Shown here piece by piece: positions 51,797-61,305 of a DNA stretch of 62,408 nt (positions are counted from its first letter, which is position 1; each line of letters starts with the position of its first letter). A program made the position numbers and the translations under genes. The stretch is from Clostridium tertium. GTDB taxonomy: Bacteria; Bacillota; Clostridia; Clostridiales; Clostridiaceae. A model generated the notes under the pieces. It did not search any database. It worked only from the letters and a program-made list of their open reading frames with translations, and was not told the DNA's origin. The stretch lies in contig NZ_JAGGJY010000018.1 in NCBI RefSeq assembly GCF_017873245.1, positions 1-62,408 of the forward strand, given 5' to 3'.

Positions 51797-52867
51797 ATGG
51801 AATTAGACAAAAATTCAAGAAAAAAGTGGAGAGGAATTGAAATAGTAGGTCTAGCTTTAGTTATTATTTCGTTCATAACGCTTTTAGTATCACCAGAATC
51901 AATATCAGGTTTGTTTGATAGTATTACAAAACAAGTATTCCCTATAGTAGTTGATGTATTTCTATTAAGTGAAGTTGGAGTAGCTATTATAATAAGTGTA
52001 ATAGTAGGGAGAGTTTTAGAAAGATTAGGTTTCACAGATGCACTAATTAGGATTTTTATTCCTATAATGAAAATATTTAAGGTAAATCCTTCTGTAATTA
52101 TCCCAAGCGTATATAATGTATTAGGTGATATTAATGCAGCAGGGGCTATATCAGGGCCTGTTTTAAAAAAGGCAAGAGCTACAAAAGCGGAGCAAAAAAT
52201 TGCTATAGCAACTATGATACAATCTCCTCAATCTTTTGCAACGCTTGTTCTTGGGATAGTAGCTTTAACTAAGTTTGGAATATCAGCATTACCTTTAGTA
52301 TTAATTAGTGTCTTTTTACCTATAGTACTGGTTCCAATTATTTTATCTAAAACCGTATATAGGGATACTAAAGCAGTAGAATTAGAAGAATTACCAAGGT
52401 TTACTCCAGAAACTAAATTATTAGACACAATATTTAGTTCTGCAAAAGAAGGAGCATATCTTTTGTTTTTAGTGATTATTCCAGCAGTGGCGGCAGTATT
52501 TACTATAATTGGTATTTTAGATTTCTTCGGAATTTGGACAGTTATACAAAGTGGAATGACAACAGTTCTTCAATGGTTAAGTATAGAGCCAGTAACAGGT
52601 ATTGTATCTGTATTAGCAAGCCCAACTTTGGCAATGGCACAGTTAAATGAAACGAGTAATATTGCACCAGCACTTGTAGTAGGAGGATTTGTTCTTGCAA
52701 ATTCGGGCTTACCATTATCAGTACTATTTGGACAAATACCTGTAACTTGGAAAGAAAATTCAGATTTAAATGAAAGAGAAGCATTATTAGCAGGGGTATT
52801 GGGTACTGCAATTAAATTTGTAAGTTGCTTAATAATAGGATTACTTTTAACACCATTAATTATATAG
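51797..52867 (+). CDS. Nucleoside-recognition (GATE) domain membrane transporter
   Basis: A 356-residue membrane protein (about nine or ten TM) with duplicated GATE/nucleoside-recognition domains: PSVYNVLGDINAAGAISGPV in the first half and VTGIVSVLASPTLAMAQLNE in the second. Related to YjiH and SpmA/B-like proteins thought to move nucleosides or other small metabolites. AGGAG RBS. The amidohydrolase gene begins nine bases after its stop, so it likely imports that enzyme's substrate. Confidence 0.82.
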   Translation: MELDKNSRKKWRGIEIVGLALVIISFITLLVSPESISGLFDSITKQVFPIVVDVFLLSEVGVAIIISVIVGRVLERLGFTDALIRIFIPIMKIFKVNPSVIIPSVYNVLGDINAAGAISGPVLKKARATKAEQKIAIATMIQSPQSFATLVLGIVALTKFGISALPLVLISVFLPIVLVPIILSKTVYRDTKAVELEELPRFTPETKLLDTIFSSAKEGAYLLFLVIIPAVAAVFTIIGILDFFGIWTVIQSGMTTVLQWLSIEPVTGIVSVLASPTLAMAQLNETSNIAPALVVGGFVLANSGLPLSVLFGQIPVTWKENSDLNEREALLAGVLGTAIKFVSCLIIGLLLTPLII

Positions 52868-52875
52868 AGGTTGAT

Positions 52876-54099
52876 ATGAATAATAAATATATTGTAACAT
52901 CAAATAAGATAATCACAGTAAGTGACATTAAAACTTTAAGCAATGGGGCCTTTGTAGTAAGTGATGGAATAATAAGTGATATAGGTGATTATAATGATAT
53001 TAAATCCAAGTATAAGGATTTAGAAGTTATAGATTTTAAGGATTTAGTAATTACACCATCACTTATAGATTGTCATACGCATTTATTTGAATATGCTCCA
53101 TCAACAGTTTATCCAGTCACAGAAGAAACTTATGAAATAGCACAAGATACTTTAATTTTAAATGGATTAATGTCTGGAGTAACAGCTTTTGGTGAACAAG
53201 TTTGTGGATCACCAATGTATGAAATGAATTTAAATAAGATTAAGGAAAAAATGAAAACATTGCCTTTAGATATAGTATTTTCAACTAACAGCATAACAAT
53301 AGGATTTGAAAATTTAGTTAATTTAACAGCTGTTACAGGAAAAAGTTCAGTTGATAAAGAAACACTTATAAATGAAGAAATATTAGAAAAGATAATTGAT
53401 GAAAGTGAATATCCAGGAGAAAATGTATTTATAAATGCCACTCCTGCTAATTTAAAAGAAGAATTAGTTCCAAAGGCAGGAGAAATAATTTATACACAAG
53501 AAGAATTAAATAAAATATCAAAAATGTTTCATAATAAAGGAAAGAAGATAGGATGCCATGTTGCTGGAGAAGAAGGAATAAAAATGGCCATAGAAGCTAA
53601 AATAGATGTTATACACCATGGACATGGAATAACAAATGAATTAATTAAAAAAGCAAAAGAAGAAAATATAATAATTGTTGCAACACCATTAGGTGGGACA
53701 CACTTAAAACCAAATTCACCAGAAGAAATTGAAGCATTAGTTAAAGAGGGAATAATTATAGCAATAGCAACAGATTCATATCTACCTCCAGATATAAATC
53801 TGCCATGGTTAAACTTTGAAGATGATAGCCCAAGAGGACCAGAAGTATTAATGAAAATATCAAATCAAGGTATGCTTAAGTTAAAAGATGCGGGATTAGA
53901 TGAAAATGAAATTTTATCATTAATAACTTTAAATGGAGCTAAGGTATTAGGATTAGAAGAAAAAATAGGAGCATTAAAAGTTGGAATGAAAGCAAATTTT
54001 ATAGCAAGCAAAGGAATACCTGGATTAGAAATTACTGATATTAAGGATATTATTAAAGTATTTTATAAAGGAAAGTGTGTAATAGATAAGGAAAGATAA
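52876..54099 (+). CDS. Metal-dependent amidohydrolase
   Basis: A 407-residue TIM-barrel amidohydrolase of the imidazolonepropionase/prolidase-like group: metal ligands His67/His69 (DCHTHL), His228 (GCHVAGEEG), His near 247-250 (VIHHGHG) and Asp300 (IATDSYLPPD), with N- and C-terminal beta-sandwich strands. It hydrolyses a C-N bond in a cyclic amide, nucleobase or dipeptide. ATG 52876 is chosen for AGAGG upstream; the frame's extension to 52825 overlaps the transporter. Coupled to the GATE transporter. Exact substrate unknown. Confidence 0.88.
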   Translation: MNNKYIVTSNKIITVSDIKTLSNGAFVVSDGIISDIGDYNDIKSKYKDLEVIDFKDLVITPSLIDCHTHLFEYAPSTVYPVTEETYEIAQDTLILNGLMSGVTAFGEQVCGSPMYEMNLNKIKEKMKTLPLDIVFSTNSITIGFENLVNLTAVTGKSSVDKETLINEEILEKIIDESEYPGENVFINATPANLKEELVPKAGEIIYTQEELNKISKMFHNKGKKIGCHVAGEEGIKMAIEAKIDVIHHGHGITNELIKKAKEENIIIVATPLGGTHLKPNSPEEIEALVKEGIIIAIATDSYLPPDINLPWLNFEDDSPRGPEVLMKISNQGMLKLKDAGLDENEILSLITLNGAKVLGLEEKIGALKVGMKANFIASKGIPGLEITDIKDIIKVFYKGKCVIDKER

Positions 54100-54149
54100 T
54101 AATAGTAAAAATGAATGAATAATATTAGAAAAAGTGAATATGTAGTTAT

Positions 54150-54190
54150 GAAATCAGCATATACTTAAGTTTTGATGTATATGCTGATTT
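54150..54190 (+). terminator. Terminator after amidohydrolase
   Basis: AAATCAGCATATAC and GTATATGCTGATTT form a perfect 14-bp stem, then T-rich sequence. Confidence 0.85.
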
Positions 54191-54298
54191 ATTTTTTTAT
54201 TTATAATAAATTGTAAAGAAATTTATTGAAGTTTTTATAGAAAATATGAAATTTAATCTAATTAATAAGTGTAAGGACCTTACGGAAAGGAGAAGTTT

Positions 54299-54562
54299 AT
54301 GAGAATAAATGAAGAGAACTTCAAAATGCATTTATTAAATAAAAATGAAAAAGGTAAATATGACTTAGGTGATTTTGGAACATTTGAAATATTAGATATC
54401 AATAATGAAGAAGATAAGATAATAATTAAAGTAAGAGTAACTGGAGAGCAAGCATGGGAAAACTTCTATATAAGAAATGATGTTGAAAATGAATATTATA
54501 AGAGAGTTTCGTTTTACAAAAAGAATATCAACAATAAAATTGATATTCTTTTTAATATATAA
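54299..54562 (+). CDS. Small uncharacterised protein whose 3' end overlaps a terminator
   Basis: An 87-residue cytosolic protein (MRINEENFKMHLLNKNEKGK, YDLGDFGTFEILDI...), beta-rich, no cysteines or TM. AAAGGAG RBS. The last 15 codons (KNINNKIDILFNI) are encoded by an intrinsic terminator hairpin (54518-54553), so the natural stop was probably lost and the frame now reads through the terminator, or the C-terminus evolved from it. No family recognised. Confidence 0.65.
   Translation: MRINEENFKMHLLNKNEKGKYDLGDFGTFEILDINNEEDKIIIKVRVTGEQAWENFYIRNDVENEYYKRVSFYKKNINNKIDILFNI
54518..54553 (+). terminator. Terminator embedded in the coding region
   Basis: AAAAAGAATATCAA and TTGATATTCTTTTT form a perfect 14-bp stem with an 8-base loop ending nine bases before the gene's stop codon. 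Confidence 0.75.
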
Positions 54563-54661
54563 ATAATGTCTTAAAATAGTAATACAAACATTACCAAGAT
54601 TAATATTCGATATAAATACACATAATATGGATTGGAAAATATATTATATGTGATGATAAAA

Positions 54662-54877
54662 ATGAGAACACTTTCAGAAATTGAAAAATTATCTTTGGCA
54701 GCCGTGCTAAAAATGGAAAATGACGGACTAATTATGCAAAGAGCAATATCTACATTAATATCTGATGAAGATTTAAAAAGACAGACAGATGCAAGTATTT
54801 TAGCATCAGAGGGAAGAATTAAAGGAATACAACAATTTATAAAAGAAAATAACGTTTTAATTGTAAAGGAGGATTAA
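54662..54877 (+). CDS. Small CotF-operon protein
   Basis: A 71-residue helical protein (MRTLSEIEKLSLAAVLKMEN start) with the alternating pattern of CotF/rubrerythrin-like helices (LKRQTDASILASEGRIKGIQ). ATG 54662 is chosen because the longer frame's start at 54632 is TTG without an RBS; even so the RBS is weak. It ends three bases before a CotF-family gene, so the two are cotranscribed and probably both coat-related. Confidence 0.6.
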   Translation: MRTLSEIEKLSLAAVLKMENDGLIMQRAISTLISDEDLKRQTDASILASEGRIKGIQQFIKENNVLIVKED

Positions 54878-54880
54878 TAT

Positions 54881-55183
54881 ATGAAGAATATGATTGGGAA
54901 GTTAATTAAAAATAATATTGATATAAATGATGAAATCATAGCTTTAAGTATGCTTTCTTCGGCTAAAGAAGCTGCAGATTTGTATCTTAATTCTACATTA
55001 ACAAGTAGTACGCCTGAATTGAGAGCGATATATTCAGCTTCATTAGGACAAATGGTAGAAGGTCATACAGCTCTTACAGAGTTAAGTATTACTAAGGGGT
55101 GGATTAAACCTTATAGTCCTTCAGTTGATCAGTTGACTTGTGCATATAATGAATCAAAAAGTGTTATTAATGAAAATAAATAA
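54881..55183 (+). CDS. CotF-family spore coat protein
   Basis: A 100-residue helical protein matching the CotF family: IIALSMLSSAKEAADLYLNS, then STPELRAIYSASLGQMVEGH, ending GWIKPYSPSVDQL. CotF-type proteins are minor spore coat components in Bacillus and Clostridium. AAAGGAGG RBS at ideal distance. Follows its small helical partner and precedes an SASP gene, forming a sporulation cluster. Confidence 0.85.
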   Translation: MKNMIGKLIKNNIDINDEIIALSMLSSAKEAADLYLNSTLTSSTPELRAIYSASLGQMVEGHTALTELSITKGWIKPYSPSVDQLTCAYNESKSVINENK

Positions 55184-55386
55184 AAAATACTTATTAAAAT
55201 TTAAGAATTCTAATTACTATTGAGAATATTTCAAAATGAAAAGATAATATAAGTGAAACTTAGTGGGGTGATTATCCAATTAAGGATTTGAATTCTAAAA
55301 TATCTAATATTTTTATAGATTATTAATTTTCAGACTGGTTAATATAATAGTGTCAACAAAAATAATATGAAAAGGAGATGTAAGAT

Positions 55387-55596
55387 ATGGCATCAAATAA
55401 TAATGGAAGTAACAGAAATTTAGTACCAGAAGCAAAAGCAGGATTAAACAGATTAAAAAATGAAGTTGCAACAGAAGTTGGATTAAGCAACTATGAAAGT
55501 GCAGATAAGGGAAACCTTACTTCAAGACAAAATGGAAGTGTTGGCGGAGAAATGGTTAAGAGAATGGTTGAACAATACGAAAACCAAATTAAATAA
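55387..55596 (+). CDS. Alpha/beta-type small acid-soluble spore protein
   Basis: A 69-residue SASP that coats spore DNA and protects it from UV and heat. Conserved features: LVPEAKAGLNRLKNEVATEV (containing the GPR protease cleavage region, NEVA) and the DNA-binding NLTSRQNGSVGGEMVKRMVE. The Arg/Gly-rich end is complete. AAAAGGAG RBS. Expected to be made in the forespore under SigG; I do not see a clear SigG promoter. Followed by its own terminator. Confidence 0.95.
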   Translation: MASNNNGSNRNLVPEAKAGLNRLKNEVATEVGLSNYESADKGNLTSRQNGSVGGEMVKRMVEQYENQIK

Positions 55597-55635
55597 TCAA
55601 TAAAACCAAAAACATAGTATAAATAATACTAATAT

Positions 55636-55678
55636 GAAAAAGGATTAATGATAACAAAATATTCATTAATCCTTTTAT
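55636..55678 (+). terminator. Terminator after SASP gene
   Basis: AAAAAGGATTAATGA and TCATTAATCCTTTT with a T-rich tail. Confidence 0.85.
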
Positions 55679-56214
55679 TATTTTGTTTAATTATAGTAAA
55701 AAGTAAATATACTTTTTACCTTAAAAGATTTATAAATGCATATATAATATAAAGAAAGAAATACAAAAAAACAATCTTAACTAATATACTCGTAAATGAT
55801 GATAAAACAAACAAAAAATAAAATATACTAATAATAAAATAAATATAAATAAGATTAAAGTATATAATACTTAAAAAATAAAAAAGTTTCTAGATAAAAT
55901 ATTTATAATTAAAAAATATAAAATAAAAGTATTAAAAAATCTTTAAAACTGTAGAAAAGAAGAAAGTGTATTAAGTAGAGTAATAATATTATAAGTAAAA
56001 AATCAAAAGTATAAAATAGTCTTATTAATATGATAAAAGTAAAGGATTTAAATATAAATAATATTATAAGTTTTAACTAAATTATATCTTTATAATAAAT
56101 TTAAAATTTTTATGATAATACTTTAAAATATGCTTTAAATCATACGAAAATATAAAGTGAAGTAATAATTATAATTAAATAACAAATAATTACAAAAGAA
56201 AGGATAAAATAAAA
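55679..56214. other. Long A+T-rich intergenic region
   Basis: No gene is visible. A small hairpin AAAAAGTA/TACTTTTT lies near 55698-55717. ATACTCGTAAATGATGATAA (55785-55804) repeats a 20-mer at 4754-4773 with one change. The rest is simple A+T-rich sequence upstream of the chemoreceptor gene. Confidence 0.4.
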
Positions 56215-57930
56215 ATGAAGTTTTTTATTAATTTAAAAGTAAAAAATAAACTTATATCAATATTTTCAGTAATATGTATTCTAATGTTATTGATTGGTGC
56301 TACAGGGCTCTTTAGCTCGTGGTCAATTAACAAAAATGCAAATAATATGTATAGTACTAATTTAGTATCTATTAAAAATTTACAATCTCTGAAATCAAAT
56401 TTAAATTATGATTATATTAATATAATAAAAATGATTTCTGATAAAAATAAAGATAAGTTAGATGAAGAAATAAGATTAATTGATGGTATAGTTTTTCAAA
56501 ATGAAGAATTAATAAAGGAATATGAAGACCTAGATATTACAGAAGAGGAAAAAAGTTTGTTTTTAGACTTTAAAGAGGATTTATTTAAATATAGGGAATT
56601 AAAATTAAAAGTATTTGATTTATTAAAATCAAATAAATATGATGAAGCAGAAACTATCAATAATTCAGAGATAGAAAAAATAATAGATTCTATGTTTAAT
56701 AAGTTGATAAAGGCAATTGAAATAAATGAAAACTTAGCTCAAAATACTAATTTAAAAAACATAAATGAATTTAATAAATTTTCGTACATAGTTTTAATTT
56801 CTACAGTAATAACATTTTGTATTATAATCTTTATGGCTTATATATTAAGTAAAAATATTATAGATCCGCTAAATAAAATAAAAAATCTAGCTTATAGATT
56901 ATCTAGTTACGATTTCTCTATTCCAATTAGTATAACTAGAAAAGATGAATTTGGAGAAACAGCTATAGCTTTAAATTCAGCTCAAGAAAATGTAAATGAC
57001 TTAATAAAAATGATTATGGAAAACTCAGAAGATATAAGTGCTTCATCAGAGGAGCTTTCAGCAACTGTAGAGGAATTATTATCAAAAGTAGAAATTATTG
57101 ATGAAGCAGTTAATAATATTGCTGCAGGAATGGAAGAATCAAGTGCTGCATCTGAAGAAATAAGTGCTTCTGTTCAAGAAGTAGATGCAAGTATAAATGT
57201 ATTATCTGCTACTGCAATGGATGGAAGTAATAATGCAAATAAATCAAAATCTAGAGCATCTGAAGTTAAAAATAATAGTGAAAAAGCAATTGAAGAGACA
57301 ATAAAGATATATGATGAAAAACAAAATAAGATGAAAAAAGCAATTGAAGATGGAAAAATAGTAGAAACTATTAAAGTAATGGCAGATACAATAGGAAGTA
57401 TAGCAGAACAAACAAATTTACTTGCATTAAATGCAGCTATTGAAGCAGCAAGAGCAGGGGAACAAGGTAAAGGATTTGCTGTTGTAGCAGATGAAGTAAG
57501 GAAACTTGCAGAAGAATCAAAGGAGTCAGCATTTACTATTCAAGAAACAATTAAAAATGTTCAAGCTGCCTTTAAGAGTAGTAATGAAACAGGTAATGAA
57601 ATATTAGAATTTATAAATAAAGATGTAAATGCACAATTTCAAGCATATAAAGAAACAGGAAATCAATACTATAATGATTCAGATCTTGTAAGTAAAATGT
57701 CTGATGAAATTGCAGCTATGTCAGAAGAAATTACAGCTACAATCGGACAAGTTAGTGAAGCAGTCCAAAATATGGCGGAATCTTCACAAAAGTCAAGTGA
57801 AGATTCAGTTATAATCAAGGAAAGCATGGATGAAACTACAAGAGCTATAGAGCAAGTTTCTCTAACAGCACAAAGTCAAGCTGAGCTTGCACAAAATCTT
57901 AATGAAATGGTATTAAAATTTAAAATTTAG
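56215..57930 (+). CDS. Methyl-accepting chemotaxis protein
   Basis: A 571-residue transmembrane chemoreceptor: TM1 (about 11-31), a four-helix-bundle sensor (32-185), TM2 (about 189-210), HAMP (about 211-265) and a long cytoplasmic signalling coil. The hairpin tip [20 protein letters not shown], then [18 protein letters not shown], binds CheA and CheW. It senses an external or periplasmic-side ligand and controls flagellar or other chemotaxis output. AAAGG RBS. Single gene; no che genes nearby. Confidence 0.95.
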   Translation: MKFFINLKVKNKLISIFSVICILMLLIGATGLFSSWSINKNANNMYSTNLVSIKNLQSLKSNLNYDYINIIKMISDKNKDKLDEEIRLIDGIVFQNEELIKEYEDLDITEEEKSLFLDFKEDLFKYRELKLKVFDLLKSNKYDEAETINNSEIEKIIDSMFNKLIKAIEINENLAQNTNLKNINEFNKFSYIVLISTVITFCIIIFMAYILSKNIIDPLNKIKNLAYRLSSYDFSIPISITRKDEFGETAIALNSAQENVNDLIKMIMENSEDISASSEELSATVEELLSKVEIIDEAVNNIAAGMEESSAASEEISASVQEVDASINVLSATAMDGSNNANKSKSRASEVKNNSEKAIEETIKIYDEKQNKMKKAIEDGKIVETIKVMADTIGSIAEQTNLLALNAAIEAARAGEQGKGFAVVADEVRKLAEESKESAFTIQETIKNVQAAFKSSNETGNEILEFINKDVNAQFQAYKETGNQYYNDSDLVSKMSDEIAAMSEEITATIGQVSEAVQNMAESSQKSSEDSVIIKESMDETTRAIEQVSLTAQSQAELAQNLNEMVLKFKI

Positions 57931-57942
57931 GTATTAAGTTTA

Positions 57943-57978
57943 TAAAAAGCTAGACAAATTAGGATTGTCTAGCTTTTT
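57943..57978 (+). terminator. Terminator after chemoreceptor
   Basis: AAAAAGCTAGACAA and TTGTCTAGCTTTTT form a perfect 14-bp stem. Confidence 0.88.
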
Positions 57979-58081
57979 AATGTATCGTTACACTTTTTAT
58001 TTGAAATTGATTTATAAAGTTGTTATAATATAGCAAAATATTTATTATATATGATACAAAAGAGAAAATTAGGAGAAAGAG

Positions 58082-58699
58082 ATGAATACACAAAAGATAA
58101 TAATAGTAATTTTATTAGCACTAGTTATAGCAGTAATTTTAATTAGAAAGGCTAAATCAAAGCATGAATTAAATTTAGGGGAAAAGGAAGTAAATCAAGT
58201 CCTTAGTAAATTAAAAGGATATAAACTATTGAGTGACATACTAATAAAAAGGGAAAATGGTTCGAGCCAAATTGACCATATATTAATAGGCAAAAAGGGA
58301 ATATTTGTAATAGAAACAAAGGATTATAGTGGTTCAATATATGGAGAACAATATTCAAAATATTGGATACAAATTATAAATAGAAATAAAAATGAATTTT
58401 ATAATCCTATTAGACAAAACTATGGACATATAAAAGCTTTAGAAGAATATATAGGCAGAAAAGGAGTATTTATATCAGTAATAGTTTTTACAAACAAATC
58501 AAAATTAAAGAAAGTAAAAACGGAGACTCCAGTAATTCAACTTAAAAAACTAAAGAAATTTATAAAAAAATATTCTTCCGATATAAGACTCTCAAAGGAA
58601 GAAATTGAATGTATTTATAATTCAATAAAGAAGGGGAACGTACATAGTAATAGAGCTAGAAAAAAACATGTTAAAAGGATTAATAGAAATATTTCATAG
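58082..58699 (+). CDS. Membrane-anchored NERD-domain protein
   Basis: A 205-residue protein: N-terminal TM (about 5-22) and a NERD (nuclease-related) domain, with SSQIDHILIGKKGIFVIETK (Asp and E-x-K resembling restriction-endonuclease active sites, about 61-80) and YNPIRQNYGHIKALEEYIG. The basic C-terminus (RARKKHVKRINRN) may bind nucleic acid. The family's activity is largely unproven; a role in nucleic-acid processing at the membrane is inferred. GGAG RBS. Single gene with terminator. Confidence 0.82.
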   Translation: MNTQKIIIVILLALVIAVILIRKAKSKHELNLGEKEVNQVLSKLKGYKLLSDILIKRENGSSQIDHILIGKKGIFVIETKDYSGSIYGEQYSKYWIQIINRNKNEFYNPIRQNYGHIKALEEYIGRKGVFISVIVFTNKSKLKKVKTETPVIQLKKLKKFIKKYSSDIRLSKEEIECIYNSIKKGNVHSNRARKKHVKRINRNIS

Positions 58700-58799
58700 G
58701 GAAAGCTTTGTTAAGTTATAAATTTATAACTAATTATAACTAAGTTTATATCAGGATAAAATTTAATTTATACAGAAATATTAATATAATTTATATTAT

Positions 58800-58840
58800 T
58801 AAAATCAGGAATAATTTAGTATATATATTCCTGATTTTTA
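58800..58840 (+). terminator. Terminator after NERD gene
   Basis: AAAATCAGGAATA and ATTCCTGATTTTT with T-rich tail. Beyond it, to 59038, I see short direct repeats (TTTTGAGTATTTT twice) but no riboswitch or gene. Confidence 0.8.
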
Positions 58841-59038
58841 TTTTTGAGTATTTTAAAGTATTTTTGAGTATTTTGAAGAATTATAATAATGAATAAAGAT
58901 TTCTATAAATATATATAACTATATTAAAAAATAAAGTCTAAATATCTAATATAAGTGACGTGGACATTAAAAGAAGTCGGGATTATAATGAGTAAGTTAG
59001 ATTTTTAATTTGTTAACATAGGAAGGAAAAGTAAGAAA

Positions 59039-60976
59039 ATGAATAAAAAGGTTAGCATAGCGTCTCTTTTAGTAGCATTAGGAATTGTATATGGAGATAT
59101 AGGTACATCACCTCTCTATGTTATGAAATCAATGCTAGGAGTGGACAATGGATACATATCGAGTCAGCTTATTTTGGGAGGAGTATCTCTTGTTTTTTGG
59201 ACTTTAACGCTTCAAACAACAATAAAATATGTGATGATAACTTTAGAAGCAGATAATAAAGGTGAGGGAGGTATATTTTCTTTATATACCCTTGTTAGAA
59301 AAAAGGCCAAGTGGCTAATTATACCTGCAGTTATAGGTGGAGCAACATTACTTGCAGATGGAATGATCACGCCACCAGTAACAGTAACATCTGCAATAGA
59401 AGGTTTAACTTTAGTTTTTCCAATAGAAACTAAAGGAATAATTATAATTGTTATAAGTATAATAACAGCATTATTTTTACTTCAAAGATTTGGAACTGAT
59501 GTAATAGGAAAAGTATTTGGACCAATGATGGTTATATGGTTTTTTATGCTTTTTGCTTTAGGATTTAGTCAAGTAATGCAGTATCCTCAAATAATAAAAG
59601 CCTTGAATCCTTATTATGGAATTAATTTATTAATTACAAATCCTAGAAGTGTTTATATTTTAGGTGCTGTTTTCCTTTGCACTACTGGAGCAGAAGCACT
59701 TTATTCAGATCTTGGACACTGTGGAAAGAAAAATATTCACTATACATGGGTGTTTGTAAAAATATGTTTAGTTGTAAATTATTTAGGTCAAGGTGCATGG
59801 TTAATGTTAAGAGAGGGAAGTGTAATTACTGAAAATCCATTCTTTTTAATTATGCCAAGTTGGTTTGTTATACCAGGAACTATAATAGCTACAATTGCAG
59901 CAATTATTGCTAGCCAAGCGTTAATTACAGGATCATTTACTTTAGTTTCTGAAGCAATTAAATTAAATATGTTCCCAAAACTTCAAGTAAGATATCCTAA
60001 TGAGGATAAGGGAAAAATTTATATACCAGCTGTTAACTATTTATTATATATTGGGTGTGTATTATTAGTTTTAAAATTTCAAAAATCAGAAAATATGGAA
60101 GCAGCATACGGCTTGGCAATTACGATAACAATGCTTATGACAACTATTTTATTATCTCAATATTTGAGATTTAATAGAAAGAAAAAGATTATGTCTGTAA
60201 TAGTATTTGCAACATTTATGGTTATAGAAACTGCATTCCTATATGCTAATTTATTTAAATTTATACATGGTGGATATGTTACTATTATAATTGCAGGTGC
60301 TCTTATATTCCTAATGTATATTTGGATTTACGGTACGATAATTAGAAAAAGATTTAGTGAATATGTCAATATACTAGCTTATAAAAAACACTTTAAATCA
60401 TTGCAAGAAGATAAAGAAATACCTTTATATGCAACTAATCTTGTTTATTTGACAGAATCACAAGATAATAAGAAAATAGAAAGTAAGATAATATTTTCTA
60501 TTTTTAATAAACAACCTAAACGTGCAAAATTCTATTGGTTTATAAATGTTAGAGTAACAGATGAACCATATACTACAGAATATAGTGTAAAAACAATTGT
60601 TCCAAATGAAGCATTTAGTATTCAATTTAATCTAGGTTTCCGTATAGACCAAAAGATAAATGTGTTTTTACATCAAATAATTCAAGATTTAGTTAAAAGT
60701 GGTGAAATTAAATATACTCCAAAGGATTATACTATTAATCAAAATGGAAAATTTGTTGTTGGAGATTTTAAATTTGTATTATTAGAAGAAGTACTTTCTA
60801 ATGAACATGAGCTTTCTAGGTGGGATAACTTTATAACTAGTATAAAATTATTAATTAAAAAATGGACTGTTTCACCAGCTAAATGGTTTGGGATAGATAC
60901 TAGTATTGTTAAAATAGAGAAAGTTCCAATTATAATAGGTTGTAAAGATGTATTAACTTTGACAAGGATAAATTAA
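59039..60976 (+). CDS. kup: Kup-family potassium uptake protein
   Basis: A 645-residue K+ transporter: twelve TM segments, beginning ALGIVYGDIGTSPLYVMKSM, with EADNKGEGGIFSLYTLVRKK, CTTGAEALYSDLGHCGKKNI and SQALITGSFTLVSEAIKLNM as family signatures, and a cytoplasmic C-terminal domain of about 190 residues. It imports potassium with protons. AAGGAAGG RBS. No c-di-AMP riboswitch is visible upstream, though such control is frequent for K+ genes. A branched terminator follows. Confidence 0.95.
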   Translation: MNKKVSIASLLVALGIVYGDIGTSPLYVMKSMLGVDNGYISSQLILGGVSLVFWTLTLQTTIKYVMITLEADNKGEGGIFSLYTLVRKKAKWLIIPAVIGGATLLADGMITPPVTVTSAIEGLTLVFPIETKGIIIIVISIITALFLLQRFGTDVIGKVFGPMMVIWFFMLFALGFSQVMQYPQIIKALNPYYGINLLITNPRSVYILGAVFLCTTGAEALYSDLGHCGKKNIHYTWVFVKICLVVNYLGQGAWLMLREGSVITENPFFLIMPSWFVIPGTIIATIAAIIASQALITGSFTLVSEAIKLNMFPKLQVRYPNEDKGKIYIPAVNYLLYIGCVLLVLKFQKSENMEAAYGLAITITMLMTTILLSQYLRFNRKKKIMSVIVFATFMVIETAFLYANLFKFIHGGYVTIIIAGALIFLMYIWIYGTIIRKRFSEYVNILAYKKHFKSLQEDKEIPLYATNLVYLTESQDNKKIESKIIFSIFNKQPKRAKFYWFINVRVTDEPYTTEYSVKTIVPNEAFSIQFNLGFRIDQKINVFLHQIIQDLVKSGEIKYTPKDYTINQNGKFVVGDFKFVLLEEVLSNEHELSRWDNFITSIKLLIKKWTVSPAKWFGIDTSIVKIEKVPIIIGCKDVLTLTRIN

Positions 60977-61087
60977 AAATATTAATATAGTAATAAAAAT
61001 GCATTAAAGAATAATTAATATAGGGAAATGCTGAATTACGATAAGTTAATATATTAAAAATAAATAGAATGAATTGATAAAATTATA

Positions 61088-61162
61088 AAGGTAGGCTTTT
61101 AATTGATATGGTCCTGTTAAGTACAAAGGGGACAGCTCAAATAAGTCTATCTTATTTTTTAT
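61088..61162 (+). terminator. Branched terminator or structured RNA after kup
   Basis: AAGGTAGGCTT pairs with AAGTCTATCTT (two G-U pairs) and encloses about 50 bases with further pairing (GTCC/GGAC or CTGT/ACAG), before ATTTTTT. Larger than a simple terminator and containing a G+C-rich core unusual for this window, it could have a regulatory role. No known riboswitch class is recognised. Confidence 0.5.
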
Positions 61163-61265
61163 AGTTTAATAATTAAGATATAGTTTATAAGAATAAATTG
61201 AAATTTTATGGAATGAAAATATGTATATTATATATTGACTATAAAATATACATATGATATTGTAT

Positions 61266-61289
61266 ACCTATGTTAATATTAACATAGGT
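61266..61289. promoter_or_regulatory. PadR operator, perfect 24-bp palindrome
   Basis: ACCTATGTTAAT is followed directly by its exact complement ATTAACATAGGT. The core fits the ATGT-N8-ACAT pattern of PadR operators. It lies between the probable -10 region and the padR RBS, so autoregulation is expected. Confidence 0.85.
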
Positions 61290-61305
61290 TAGAGGAGGAA
61301 TAATA

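Noticed and set aside
58841..59038. c-di-AMP (ydaO) riboswitch upstream of kup
   Set aside because: The leader lacks the conserved G+C-bearing helices and length of that class; only A+T-rich sequence is visible.
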